Position numbers and translations under genes: made by a program. A DNA stretch of 64,000 nucleotides from assembly GCF_020497125.1 (NCBI RefSeq), contig NC_059076.1, positions 11,895,951 to 11,959,950 on the forward strand, given 5' to 3'. Positions 1 to 11,824 of this stretch are shown in pieces. The notes beneath the pieces are model-generated. The model did no database searches. It was given only the letters and a program-made list of their open reading frames with translations, and was not told the origin of the DNA. The DNA comes from Mauremys mutica (lineage: Eukaryota > Chordata > Testudines > Geoemydidae). Positions within the stretch are counted from its first letter, which is position 1; the number at the start of each line of letters is the position of its first letter.

Positions 1-118
1 TTGCTCTGATCCACCAGAATGCGCAGCCCCGTCCTCCCGGAGCACTGCTTTACCGCATTATATCCAAATTCGTGTTATATCAGGTGGCATTATATCAGGG
101 TAGCGGTGTACCAGTATG
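1..118. repeat. DNA-transposon-like fragment with repeated TTATATC units
   Basis: Three TTATATC-containing units spaced about 17-20 bp apart between 55 and 110, ending in GGGTAGCGGTGTA. It resembles the end of a short inverted-repeat transposon and is cut by the window start. Family not determined. Confidence 0.35.
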
Positions 119-1258
119 TTTTTCTCTTCTGCCTTTTCTTCTCCCCGAGCGAAAATTTTCAATAGACTCTATGTCCTTAGAGCCAGTTTTATGTGCATTG
201 CACTTCCTGTTTTAGGAAATCAGACTCCCTTTTCATGGCATACAGCGGGACCAAGGAAAAGCCTACTGCTCTACTATCATCAGTTGGTTTAATAATGTAT
301 TCTATTATTTATCTCAGAATGAAGTCTGTCCAAAGAAGATTAAATTAAGTCTGTGGGCAGAACAAGAACGTACAAATATCCACTGAAGAGGCAAGGCACC
401 TATTAGGAGATCTCTGCACACCTTCTCCAAACTCTACACACTAGCCATAGCAGCTTTGGCTGGGGCTGCATTTGAATATAATAGCTAGCACCAGGATCAT
501 AAGCAGGCACTGCTATTTAAACAAATAAAAACCAGAGCTTCTAAGACCTAACTTAGCTCAGATTTTTTTTCTTTACAAGCTTAAATGCCTTTGTTGCTTA
601 TATTATCTCAAGAACATTTGGGCTTTCTTGTTAAGGAAGCTACCAGAAAGAAGCTACCAACTTCTCCACTCCAAACCCCCTCTTTCAAAGGAATGATATT
701 GTTGGAACATCCAAGCACTTTTGCAGATAGCTGCTAACTAAATTCAAAGCTAACGAACCAAATACAAGGTACTGCGAAGCCAATTCATCTTCACTATTTT
801 CATGTGTGCCAGAAGTTTAGCATAACAATCACTACCAAGACTTTCTACGAAGGGATTCACAGGTAGTGGATCATCAAACAGCTTTCAACTCCTATTCAGC
901 TTTTTCTACTTCCTCCTTTTCCTGTGCAATGGCAGAGGTAATTCAGAGAAGGGGGCCTATTCGAATAGTTGTGGTTTATCCTCATCTTAGGCCATAATGA
1001 AATTTGACTAGCCTGGGAGGCTAACGTTATCCACACCATCTGCTGTCTAGACACTTGGCTTCAGGAGTACACTGTAAGTTCATGATTTTCCCAGAGGTCC
1101 TCATTACTATCCAGGAATTCATGGAGCATAGCAGAGGTAAACGTTAACAATTCTAATGCAGCTGGCAGTTGCCATACTAACAAGGTAAAAGGTGCAAAGT
1201 AAAATAAAATACCCACATATTCAGAACTAACCATACATTCATTCCGTAGTTTTCATAT
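119..1258. other. intergenic, nothing recognised
   Basis: AT-rich unique-looking sequence without an open frame of note, splice-bounded exon or recognisable repeat. Confidence 0.5.
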
Positions 1259-2626
1259 TGTCAGGGAAAAGTGACCCCCCGCCCCCAAGGCCTTAGGCCT
1301 ACTTGGCTAAGCTGTAAAATTCTAGAGTAACAGCTAAGCTTGTTTTTCTGTATAAAGGGCATGTGGGGGCAGAAAGATGTGGTTGGGGCCCCAAAAAGAG
1401 GAACTGAAACTGGGAAAACGGGGAACCCAGGGATAGAACAGAAGGCCCCAGAACATGCCAAATTGCAACAGAAGCCCTTGCATAGAATCATAGAATCATA
1501 GAATCTCAGGGTTGGAAGGGACCTCAGGAGGTCATCTAGTCCAACCCCCTGCTCAAAGCAGGACCAAACCCAACTAAATCATCCCAGCCAGGACTTTGTC
1601 AAGCCTGACCTTAAAAACCTCTAAGGAAGGAGATTCCACCCCCTCCCTAGGTAACCCATTCCAGTTCTTCACCACCCTACTAGTGAAAAAGTTTTTCCTA
1701 ATATCCAACCTAAACCTCCCCCTCTGCAACTTGAGACCATTACTCCTTGTTCTGTCATCTTCTACCACTGAGAACAGTCTAGATCCATCCTCTTTGGAAC
1801 CCCCTTTCAGGTAGTTGAAAGCAGCTATCAAATCCCCCCTCATTCTTCTCTTCTGCAGACTAAACAATCCCAGTTCCCTCAGACTCTCCTCATAAGTCAT
1901 GTGCTCCAGCCCCCTAATCATTTTGGTTGCCCTCCGCTGGACTCTCTCCAATTTATCCACATCCTTCTTGTAGTGTGGGGCCCAAAACTGGACACAGTAC
2001 TCCAAATGAGGCCTCACCAGTGCTGAGTAGAGGGGAATGATCACATCCCTTGATCTGCTGGAAATGCCCCTACTTATACAACCCAAAATGCCATTAGCCT
2101 TCTTGGCAACAAGGGCACACTGTTGACTCATATTCAGCTTTTCGTCCACCGTAACCCCTAGGTCCTTTTCTGCAGAACTGCTGCCCAGCCATTCGGTCCC
2201 TAGTCTGTAGCAGTGCATGGGATTCTTCCGTCCTAAGTGCAGGACTCTGCACTTGTCCTTGTTGAACCTCATCATATTTCTTTTGGCCCAATCCTCTAAT
2301 TTGTCATAACCAGACCGCAAGAACAGGGTGTTAGAACAGTCAAACCACCAACTTGACAATAACAGGAAAAACCCTAAATGGAAAAAGCAATTGATCAGCT
2401 TGCTTATGATTAGCATTGTATCCCAAATAAGGTAATTATAGTGTGTAACGAGCGTGCTACGTTTTGCGGTTTTAACCTTTATAAGCTTGGTAAAATTTGT
2501 TGAGAGCAGAGCAGCTTGCTCTTGCATGGGGCCATGCTGTCTCTCCCTGCATATATGCCTGTATGAAATAAAGGAGCCTCAGGCTGTCTGAACTAAAATC
2601 AATCGTGTGGTCAATTTTCCACAACA
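1259..2626 (+). mobile_element. solo LTR interrupted by a CR1 insertion
   Basis: The left part (1259 to about 1481) opens TGTCAGGG. The right part (about 2315-2626) contains AATAAA near 2568-2573, a typical R/U5 end and a terminal CACAACA. TG...CA ends and ATAT on both flanks suggest an LTR whose internal part was lost by recombination. A CR1 copy then split it. The retroviral family is not determined. Confidence 0.6.
1482..2315 (-). mobile_element. CR1 LINE, 5'-truncated, 3' end of reverse transcriptase ORF
   Basis: Reading leftwards from about 2310 the frame encodes [71 protein letters not shown] and [10 protein letters not shown]: the thumb and C-terminal end of the CR1 reverse transcriptase. 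It ends in the CR1 3' UTR with the GGTTGGAAGGGACCT block and ATTCTATG repeats (1482-1505). Open reading indicates a fairly young copy. Confidence 0.93.
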
Positions 2627-2834
2627 ATATATATCTAAATGCATAGGATGAACTGGGGACACTGACAACCAGTCCAGCAGTTCAACTATCTTTGGTTTAT
2701 TTAAGATGACAGCACATTCTCTGAAGGGTACGCAGCAAGGCTACACATTTAAATAGAGATTTTGAGAACCTTGCTTGGTATCAGGTTAATAAATATTCTA
2801 CATTCTACGAAGTATTTTATTTGAAGATCTCAAA

Positions 2835-3055
2835 ACACTTTTCAGATATTAAACTTCACAATTCTCCTGTGAGGTAGTTAAGTATTTTACCCATTGTATA
2901 AGTGAGAAAGCTGATATGCTGGCAGTGGGTGGGAAGGGGGAGGAGAAGAGTGATTTGCCCAAGGTTTCACAGCAAGAAAATGGTAGAGGCAGGAATAAAA
3001 ACCTGGAGCCCTGATTCCCAGTTCTCTTCTCAAGACACTAAAAAATATCCCCCTG
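2835..3055 (+). repeat. MIR-like SINE
   Basis: It contains blocks typical of MIR core-SINEs: TTTTACCCATTGTATAAG, TTTGCCCAAGGTTTCACAGC, GGTAGAGGCAGGAATAAA and CCTGATTCCCAGTTCTCTTC in the right order and spacing. MIR copies are ancient in amniotes. Confidence 0.7.
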
Positions 3056-4940
3056 TATACTTGGGAAATAGTTCTGGTGCTGAAAACATGGAAGTCTCTC
3101 CTCAAGAAATTGCTGACATTTTATACTGCCCTTGTCAAACAGGGTGATGTGCCTATGGAAAAGATCAGATATCCAGAGTGTGAAACAAGGACTTCCACAA
3201 TCCTTTGGAAGCCAACTGTATTAGTAAAAACGTATATTCAAAAAAATATATAGCACATTCGGACACAAGACTTAATATTGCACAGGAAGTGATATGCTCT
3301 ACTTATGGCTCAAAGAAAATATTCCAGCTACTTGAATGGCAAGAAGTATGGTCAAAGAACTAGTGAAATCATTATTTTTGATTGAAAATCATGGGACCAT
3401 TAAACACGCTCCAACATCTGACCCAAGACAGAGTTCCAAACCTATGGAACTCATTACCAGATAAGAATGACTGCTAACCTCGCAGCATTCAGAAGCAAAT
3501 GCAAAAATCCACCTTTCTATTCAAGCTTTCATGCAATATTATCTTTAATCATACCACCATTCTACGATAAAAGCCAAGCCTGCCCTCCTATCAACAGGAA
3601 AGGAAGAGACATGTCATTTGTAGTCTTTGGAGATGCTCCAACTACGCTGATCAGCATTAGCATAGGGGAGGAGAGATTTATTTTACTTTAAAAACAGACT
3701 GACTTTTGTGGTTAAACTGTGTTTTTTAGTACGGCTGCTGAACTATTCTAATTTATGAACGGGTAGCTGTACTTTAAATGCAGGCTGTTCCCTTACCATG
3801 CCTTCTGCTTTGTCAAAGTGAGTCTCTGTGCCAGTCCCAAACCAGGCACATCTCTTCCTTCCTAAGCATCTGTCTTTGCTTTCAACCCCGCTCTTTCCCT
3901 GGGTTCAGCTCTAGCCCCTCAGGGGCTCTGCTCAGTCTCTCTGTCTGCCCATTCTTCACCCCTTGCCTCAGCCTGCCCTATTTCTCCTTCCCAGGGCCTC
4001 TTCCTACGCTCCCTCAGACTTTCTGGCTGCTCTCCTACTCCTTTATAGAGCACTGACTCCCATGGATGTTCTCCCTGGAATTCCTCCCTGCTGTCTCTCC
4101 CACAGGCTGGTCTCAGTCCCCACCCCAAGCAGGCCTGGTTTAGTCACATGACCCACCTGTGACCTGACTTCACTCTTTTCTGCCACACAGGGAGGCAAGT
4201 CAAGTGTGGCACAGGTGCAGCTGAACCCCAACACTCAAAGGGCCAGCTCGCCCTGTGACACCAATGCAGCTGTGTCTGTCCCAGTCAGCAGACAGCCTGA
4301 AATGCTAGCTCTGAGAAGCGTGAACTACTCCTACCATCTCAACCACACCACCACTGAAACAACTTACAAGGTCAATACTTAACCGTTTCACTACTGATTG
4401 AGGCCCGCAAAAAAGGGGAAGGATGATCGCTTCATGACTATATGAACAGTCTACTGCAAATGGCATCCCTATTAAGGGAGCAAGTCTTGAGAGTCCATGA
4501 AGTCCAGCAGAGGCATCTCATTACAGCACCACAGGTGGGAACAACTCCGAAGAATATGACGTCCTTTTCCAGTTTAATTCTTGGATGCCATGGATCTAAA
4601 AAAGGATGCCTCTAGAAGTAAACTGTAAAGCACAGCCGATCCTTAAAGTCACTAGAACCTCTCAGTCAAACCTGAACGCTGCTGCTTCTACAGAAATCAC
4701 TCAGGGACAGCATTACAACACCTTTCATAAGAAAGAAATGTTTTTAAACAAATGTATAGCTTGGGTAAATGATGAATAAGATGCAATAGGTATGTTAACT
4801 TTCTACTACAAGTTTCTGAAACCTGTAAACTCCAAGGATTAGGTTAATTAAGTGTAAATGAAGTTAATGGAAAACATATGCTTAATATTAGAACACTTCA
4901 GAGATGTGAAGGCTGAAGAGAAGGAAGGTAGAGCATGCCC
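3056..4940. other. intergenic, nothing recognised
   Basis: No convincing gene. 3778-4240 is a CT-rich stretch giving spurious open frames on both strands with no protein-like composition. Confidence 0.5.
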
Positions 4941-4949
4941 TTTGCTTGT

Positions 4950-5040
4950 CTCATCAACAGGGTTGAAAGCTAGGACCTTTAGATCCACAACGTGAACTTC
5001 TTATCAGTTGAGCTAATGGAGTAGCTGGTAACAATAGTAG
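4950..5040 (-). repeat. possible tRNA-derived SINE fragment
   Basis: On the minus strand it reads ATTAGCTCAACTGATAAG (A-box-like) followed after about 35 bp by a degenerate B-box-like segment. It resembles a decayed tRNA-derived SINE head. No intact tRNA fold was established. Confidence 0.4.
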
Positions 5041-5113
5041 GCTGTTACTGTCTCTGTGGACCAACCACAAGAGGGAGACAGTGACTTATCCAACTAGTTG
5101 CTATATAGTGGAG

Positions 5114-5423
5114 CAGGGGTCGGCAGCCTTTCAGAAGTGTGTGCCGAGTCTTCATTTATTCACTCTAATTTAAGGTTTCGCGCGCCGGTAATACATTTTA
5201 ACGTTTTTAGAAGGTATCTTTCTATAAGTCTATAATATATAACTAAACTATTGTTGTATGTAAAGTAAATAAGGTTTTAAAAATGTTTAAGAAGCTTCAT
5301 TTAAAATTAAATTAAAATGCAGAGCCCCCTGGACCAGTGGCCAGGACCCGGGCAGTGTGAGTGCCACTGAAAATCAGTTTGTGTGCCACCTTTGGCACGT
5401 GTGCCATAGGCTGCCTACCCCTG
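5114..5423. mobile_element. non-autonomous hAT transposon (MITE), 310 bp
   Basis: Inverted termini CAGGGGTCGGCAGCC and GGCTGCCTACCCCTG are near-perfect complements. The flanking 8 bp are TAGTGGAG (5106-5113) and TAGTAGAG (5424-5431), an 8-bp target duplication with one later change. Length, ends and 8-bp duplication define hAT. No transposase remains. Confidence 0.9.
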
Positions 5424-5603
5424 TAGTAGAGGAAAGGTGGGAATCCAAACGCCTGAGTTCTATTTCTGGCTCAGAAAGGGAGTGTGTTTTAGTGATTAGA
5501 AACACAGATTTGTCACATTCATTCTGAAAATCAGCATGGCAAAGTGGAAGGGTAGGGTTTGTCACATTAGAGAGCTGCTACCTATTCCTAGCTCTGTCAG
5601 TTG

Positions 5604-5976
5604 TGTGAAAGTAGAATGAATTATAGTGTAAAAATAAGAATGGATTAAAGAAATGTATGTACCTTTAAGCAGAAATAAGAAATGTTGAAATACAGGTGCC
5701 AGGAAAAGAAACATTAGGCATAAACAAGGGTGCTAATGGCAAAACATTAACTGAAGATCGGGAATAGTAAGGAAATAAGCTATGCATGTCTAGCCCAGGT
5801 AAATTTACCAGACTCTGCTTCCTTTGTTATCTTGTTAAGTGCTCACCCTTTTATCTGTATAAATGAGATAGTTTGTGTCTTGCATGGTGCTCACATTATC
5901 TGGGTGCTATTAGCAGAGCGCTGTGCTAATAAAACAGAGTGGTCTGACAAACAGAGTCCTGAGTCTAACTTTGACA
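5604..5976 (+). repeat. 5' LTR of endogenous retrovirus
   Basis: 373 bp, TGTGAAAG...TTTGACA. AATAAA near 5931 marks the R region. Near-identical to 11825-12206. Confidence 0.95.
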
Positions 5977-5979
5977 ATT

Positions 5980-5997
5980 TGGAGGTCCCACCGAGAT
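5980..5997 (+). promoter_or_regulatory. retroviral primer binding site, tRNA-Gln(TTG) type
   Basis: TGGAGGTCCCACCGAGAT starts 3 bp after the 5' LTR. It is the exact complement of the 3' end of vertebrate tRNA-Gln(TTG) as I recall it. This defines an ERV-Q type primer. Confidence 0.85.
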
Positions 5998-6513
5998 GGC
6001 AACCGTCTTCACTGGGGCTGTGTGATTCCTGACCATTTCTGTAGGACGACCGTGGCAGCCGGCACCTGGGCATTTGGCCCGAGCAGTCCTCCACCAGAAC
6101 AGAAAGGCACACGACCACAGTGAAGTCTACGCCATCGAACCTGTTGGTTCCCACTCTGTTCTGGTAGGGATCCCGGGATCCGACATCAGGAATCTGGTCA
6201 GGTAATTATTTCTGTGTTTTGTCCGGACTGAGGACTGTCCTGTCTCTTTGTCTATCCGTTCTCCTGTGGAGTGTTTGAGTCTGGGTGCCATCTCCGTCCG
6301 GGGATTGGCCGACCAAGGGGTTCCTGTCCCCACGGTCTGAGTGAGTGGAATCTGCACAATCGCAGCCACACCGCACTTTGGGTAAAACCCTTGGTGTGAA
6401 AGCAAGGGCGATTGAGGCAGTAGCCTGTGGGCTCCTTTTGTGTGTTGCACCGGGCATCGCTCTGACAAACCCGAATTTCCTTCTTGTGCAATTGGTGTGT
6501 GAAGTCCTCCTGT

Positions 6514-6959
6514 ATGGGTAACCAGACGTCTAAGTCGGGAGAGTTCCCTAAATGAATGCCGGCTCATTTATGTATTTTAGGATGGGTCCGGACTCTTGTA
6601 AAAAGGGTCTGGACTCCTGTAAATTTCTGGAAAAATGGCCTAGGCTAACTCAGGGGGATCCCAAAACTCAGTGGCCACTGTTAAAATCTTGGAACAAAGA
6701 CCGAGTGGACGTCTTAAAAGACAAACTCGGCCAACCTAAAACTAAATTGGCTAAAGGAGAGGTTAATTGTTTCATGCAGTGGTGGGAAGAGGCAAATCGT
6801 AGGTGGACAAAATCAAAACTCGCCTCTCTCAAGTATTCAAATAATTTAAAAGCTTTATTAAAAGCCTCCTCTCCCACCACCAAACCGAGCGCTCCCCTTT
6901 ACCCCGTTCTCCAAACCCCGGATCGATCCAACCCCCTTAATACTCCCATCTCATTGTAA
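6514..6959 (+). pseudogene. gag: retroviral gag relic (matrix end)
   Basis: ATG at 6514 begins MGNQTSKSG, a typical N-myristoylated matrix start with glycine at position 2, but the frame stops after 13 codons at TGA (6553). A second frame, 6552-6959, continues with tryptophan-rich sequence (WPLLKSWNKDRVDVLK, MQWWEEANRRW) that resembles gammaretroviral matrix. It ends early at TAA. Capsid and nucleocapsid sequences were not recognised downstream. Broken and not functional. Confidence 0.75.
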
Positions 6960-8499
6960 AAAGGACAAAAGTTCCCCTTTGTTGTCTGTCTCAGAAACTG
7001 ATTCTTAATTCAGCAAAGGGGGGGAGGGGGGTCCTCAACTAGTCCCCACCCTTCCTGGTCCCTTTCCTTGAACATTTCTTTCAAAATTGTGAAGTGACCA
7101 CAATATCACTCACAAACGGTTCATTGGAAAAAAGCAGGATCGGGCCCAGAAAAGCAGGCAAGCAACAGATAAAGAAACTGAAAAACAGGTTGGAAGCCCT
7201 AAGGGCATAGTGTCAGGAGTAAGAAAAGCAGTAAGTCCAGGCATGAAACCCTGGAACAATACTTAAAATGGTGAAATCTGAGGTGATAAAGGTGTCATTT
7301 TGGGAGATAAACAAGTGATTTAAGAAAAAAAGAGTAAAAAGTTAACGCTACAGGCTGGAAAGAATTACGCAGTTAAACTTTGTGAAAATGTTAAAAAGGA
7401 CCATGTTAAAGAGAGAGAATTCTTGGTTTCTTTGCAGCCAGTCTGAAGGGAAAATGGGCCCTTTTCCAGAAGAAAGCTTGTAAATAATCCAAATATATAT
7501 ACAGCTATGTAAAAACAAAGCAGTGTAAAGGAAAGTTAAGGAAAAGAAAATGTGTATGTATCTATTTGTCTGTGAAAATATGTAAAGTTCTAAGAATCTA
7601 AACCAGCACATCTGGTTTGTAAAACTCCTGTTTTGTAGGTGTAAGATAAATTGGTTTTGTTTTTGTTTTTAATGCCACTAAAAATTCATTTGACTCGTTA
7701 ATTCAAAGTTGCAAAACTGACAGACCTTTTTGCAAGACACAGGTAATTAGTGTTGTTTGGCTTTGGGATTTAGCATTTAACCCTTAAGGGGTAACTTTAT
7801 TTAAAAACATTTTAAATTTTGTAAAGAATCAAGACCAAGTCATGGCTGCAATAGGGCAGTCAAAATCAGGATAAAAGGGAGAGATTCTAGAGTCTTTTTG
7901 TTTGGTTGGTTTTTTTTTGGTAACAATAGCAGATAAAAGCTGTAGTAAAAGAATAAAAAATTAACAGTGACCCTCTGAGGCAACAGCAGAGGTAAGGTGC
8001 ACAAAACAAAAAGAAGCAATGTTAAAAACACTGAGCCTTAAAATGGCTCTGTGTAATTGATAAGGGTACATGAAAACTCTGTAAGAACAAAAGAAACAGT
8101 TACACCTTATGTAAAAATTAATATGGCTAATGTTTAAAAAAAAATTGAAGTATAAAAGGAATGTGCATTTTCCCTAGGACATGTGCAGTGTACATTGTAG
8201 AAAGGGATAAAAGAAATGCAAATGAAACGTGCTATTGGAATTAAAATCCTATTAGGGCTCCAAAAAGAGCAGCAATAGACTGTTTTTTCTTTTTCAGATC
8301 TCTGTGTGTTTTGTAAGCAGAAGTTAAAAGTGGAAAAAAATCAAAACTCTGGTGGAAGTTAATTGTGTCCCTTTTAAAACAGAGTCTCTGAGCTCTGCTG
8401 ATGGCTTTGAATCCAAACCTGTGTTGATGCAGACATCAGAAGAGTCCAGACATCTTAATCAAGTCCTCCCAGGTTTCTGCAATAAATTCTTCTATTTAA

Positions 8500-9062
8500 G
8501 CTAGTGAGTATTAGCAAGGAACTAGTATTCTTATACTTTTATTTCTGTATTTGCAATTCTGTGTTTTGCTATAGAATTTCTTTAATTCTGTACTGTTATT
8601 GCTTTTACTGAGAAAGAAAGGAGGGGGAATTCTCTCCAGAGATTGATAAGTTTAGACCCTGTATTTTTGCATCTTGGGTTACAGAGACAAGTTACTTTCT
8701 TTGTATTCTTTAATAAATCTTTTCTGTTAAGAACTTGGTTGATCTTTCCTTGGGTGGATTCTCAGGGAAAGGGGAAGAGGGAGGTATCCCTCTGTAGTTG
8801 GATCCCGGTATCTCTCTTAGGAAAAGGGAGGGGGGAGGAAGCAGGGGGGAATGGTTTATTTCTCCTAGGTGTAAGAACTCCATGGATTTGGGGCTCTTGG
8901 GATCCCCAAGGATTTTGGGGAAGGACTGTGTCCCAATACACGTACCTTATTGGGTGGTGGCAGCTTTTACCAGATCTAAACTAGGATTTTAGTTTAGGGG
9001 AGCCAAGGCAAGTCCCCATTTTGGAACCCAACAGCTCCAAGTGGGGGGTGAGACCTATGACA
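8500..9062 (+). repeat. nested LTR-like segment (3' part)
   Basis: It contains TTTAATAAATC (about 8710), then GA-rich sequence, GGGTGGTGGCAGC and a terminal CCTATGACA. This is the same arrangement as the 3' half of the Gypsy LTR at 56829-57614. It is probably a solo LTR inserted in the provirus. The left boundary is uncertain. Confidence 0.5.
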
Positions 9063-9690
9063 ACCTATTACAAAAACAAATGAAAGTAAAAAAACATACT
9101 GCAATAGCTATAAAATGTACTGAAATGCAGATATTTAGAACATAAAATGTTTTGGGTAATATCAAAAAATATTAAGGTTTTGATGCATCTGTAAAAGCAA
9201 AGGAAAAATCATTGTTTGATACCTATCAATATAAATAAATGCAGTATGTCTCCAATACGGTGAGACAAAATTTGTTAAGTAAAGAAACTGTTGTTAAAAT
9301 CGCACACCAACAGGCTCTGGAAGCAAAGATATGGAAGGTTAGCCCATTCCCCAGATTGCACCGGGGATCTTTCTGGCTGTCCTGGACCTCAAGCCAGTGG
9401 GCTGGGGAGAAAGGGAAACTATTGGACATCAGAGGCTGTACCAAGTGGACTCCTCAAAAGTGGGTATGCTTATCCATGCCTGTTGCTCCAAAGCCCTGCA
9501 GTAAAAACATCTCACTAGAATCCTGTATGTAAAATAAAATTAATAATAAGACCACAGTACTGTATAATGGGCTCTGTGTATGTGTTAATTCTTGGAAAAA
9601 AGTGTTTAAAAAGTGTTAGTAACCCACCAGAAGACAAATGTAAATGTAATATAAGTACTGTGTTTAGCAATAATCACATTTACTATTTGC

Positions 9691-9713
9691 CACAACAACA
9701 ACAACAACAACAA
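9691..9713. repeat. (AAC)n microsatellite
   Basis: About seven CAA units in tandem. Confidence 0.85.
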
Positions 9714-10650
9714 AGTCTCAGCTTACTGTAAGCCCTGATTTAGTTAAGTTCTCTATCAATCTTGGCATTGAATGGCAGTTACCAATCATCTGTTAAAAGG
9801 TAAAAAGGTAACATAGTTCCTAAAAAAAAACAAAAAAACACCAATGTGAAAAATGGGACCATTCATATTATACACGCAAATGGGGACATGTTAAAAATTG
9901 CCACTGCAGAAAAACATAACAGTTTACCATTGGTATAACATTTTCTGAATGGTCTCCCACAACTACTGGCATACTAATGTTACTACCCCTAATTGTTTTT
10001 GGTTTTAAATTGTATGTGTTTAATTAAAATGTTTAAAATGTGCTGGTGGATAAAACAAATGTATGCAAAGCTAAAGCCACAGGCCCAAATCACCTGCCAG
10101 TACTTTCTATTACGTGGACTAAATAAGAAGTAACACTGGCGATTAATAATCTTAGTGTCAAAAGGGGGATATGTAGGAGCAGGATTTTATAATGTCCCAT
10201 AAGAATTAAAGTATAATTTGATTTCATTCTGCTAGCCACCCTTTTTAAATAGCAGAAAGGAATGACCCTCTGGGACTATAAGATTCTGTTTTCCCATATG
10301 CATTACAAATTGGGCCCTCTCTAACTCTTTGTTTTAAGATTTAGTTAGTAAGAGTCAGTATTCTCTATTGTGTCTATGTTAAGTAAATTAGAGAAACATT
10401 GAAGGCCTGGGTCTCAATGTAAATTGTCTTGGTTATTAATTGTAAAACGTAGCAAGGTTTAATTTGCAATGCCTTTTTGCTCGATATAAAATACTACAGT
10501 TTGTATTCTCAATCTGTTTGTGTAAATGAGAAATGCATGCATCAGGAAAAGATAAGGTGTAAAGGCCATTGTTATAGCCAGAGTCAAGGAAGAAGTAGTA
10601 AAGAGACTTAAAGAACATCAAAGAATCATCAGGCACTGCTTACTAGCCAG

Positions 10651-10848
10651 ATGGCTGTTAAACTGCCTGGCATCGCAGAGTGGATACATGCTTTGCAGTG
10701 TAAGAATGCACCACCCCCAGCGAACCAATCATCACCTCAGGACCACGCAGAGTCAATTTTGACTCCAGAAGAAGACGTAGAGGAACAGCCTGCAATACTT
10801 TACAATCTACGTTCTCCTAAGGGTTGCCAGAAGCAGACAACAACCTAA
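10651..10848 (+). pseudogene. pol: retroviral pol 3' end (integrase C-terminus)
   Basis: AVKLPGIAEWIHALQCK matches the gammaretroviral integrase tail pattern (AVKV.GI..WIH.S..K). The frame then ends in YNLRSPKGCQKQ before a TAA, just upstream of env as in class I retroviruses. Nothing N-terminal of it is recognisable. Confidence 0.7.
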
Positions 10849-10965
10849 AGTAAGGCCCAAGAAGAAGCAGTAGCGAGCCTAGCGCCTGCTGCCTGGTGGA
10901 CGTAAAACCGTGACTGCGGTTTCCTCAGTTAAGGTTGTCAAAACCAAAAGGGCCCTGCCTCCAAC

Positions 10966-11295
10966 ATGCGCCTCTGGTGGCGCCTGTTCCTCGGCTGCTG
11001 GTGTCTTAAGGTCTGGGGAGTCCACAATGACAATTATTTTATCCAGCAGCAAGTGTGGATAGCTCAGACCCTTATTATTTCTAAATGCTGGGTCTGCAGC
11101 CACATCCCAGCCCACTCTCAAACTGGTGTTCCTGTCCTGGCTATCCCACTCAATTCCCCAGACCTCACTGGAGGACCTTGTCCGTTTAACACAATATGGA
11201 ACAGTAATGACACCTGGGAAGAGGCTATTGGCAGTTCCTTTATCCCACTTGGGGGAGTAATACACCAGGCTCCTGAGGTTACAAGCAGTAGTTAA
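10966..11295 (+). pseudogene. env: retroviral env relic, signal peptide and N-terminal SU
   Basis: Opens with MRLWWRLFLGCWCLKVWG, a hydrophobic signal peptide, then a cysteine-containing segment (SKCWVCSHIPAH) like the start of a gammaretroviral SU. The frame stops at 11295. Most of SU, including the furin site, is missing before the TM frame begins at 11300. Confidence 0.75.
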
Positions 11296-11299
11296 AATA

Positions 11300-11785
11300 A
11301 TGGCAAATAAAACTGGAAAAAGTTTAAGAGCCCTGGCCAAAGAAACAGGGGCGATCCAACAGGTGGCCCTCCAAAACCGTCAGGCATTGGACATAGTACT
11401 GGCGGCCAAAGGAGGGACCCGTGCACTCATTGGAAAACAATGTTGTGTGTTTATACCTGACGATACCAATGAGGTAATAGATCGCTCTAGCCACTTAGAA
11501 CAAATCTCAGATCTTCCTCATGAAGAGCCAAGTTCTTTCTGGAAGTGGCTAAGTAACCTGTTCAATTTCTCTGGCATAGAAAACTGGTTGTTTCAGGGAG
11601 CCCTGACTATCCTGTTTGGAATCCTAATAATTTTTGTATGTTTTCAGTTAGTCTCTTGTTGTATCCAAAATCGTGTAAGGCATGCCACCCAGGTGACTGC
11701 TCCAAAACAGAGTGCTAATATGATGACTTTGAATATCGCTGATGAACAAAGAGATAAAGAACGGTTAATATGTGGAACCCAGTAA
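11300..11785 (+). pseudogene. env: retroviral env relic, transmembrane subunit
   Basis: 161-codon open frame. It has a heptad-like segment, then LQNRQALDIVLAAKGG, the position of the ISD-like region, then the CX6CC motif, where the first cysteine is arginine (TRALIGKQCC). A membrane span follows (WLFQGALTILFGILIIFVCF), then a cytoplasmic tail. The lost cysteine would prevent the covalent SU-TM link. It lacks the SU portion and is not a functional envelope. Confidence 0.85.
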
Positions 11786-11812
11786 AATGTTGGTCATGGC
11801 GAAAGCTTGACC

Positions 11813-11823
11813 AAAAGGAGGGA
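11813..11823 (+). promoter_or_regulatory. retroviral polypurine tract
   Basis: AAAAGGAGGGA directly precedes the 3' LTR at 11825, as needed for plus-strand priming. Confidence 0.85.
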
Positions 11824-11824
11824 T

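Larger units (their letters stand above)
6960..10640 (+). other. degenerate internal ERV region, no pol recognised
   Basis: AT-rich sequence with many stops and poly-purine runs. None of the retroviral protease, reverse transcriptase (YxDD) or integrase core motifs could be found. It contains a nested LTR-like segment and an (AAC)n run at 9691-9713. Either pol was deleted and replaced, or it has decayed past recognition. Open frames at 7348-8031 are composition artefacts. Confidence 0.5.

Noticed and set aside
8643..8984. 113-codon open frame
   Set aside because: Lies in an LTR-like sequence with a polyadenylation signal; composition is not protein-like.
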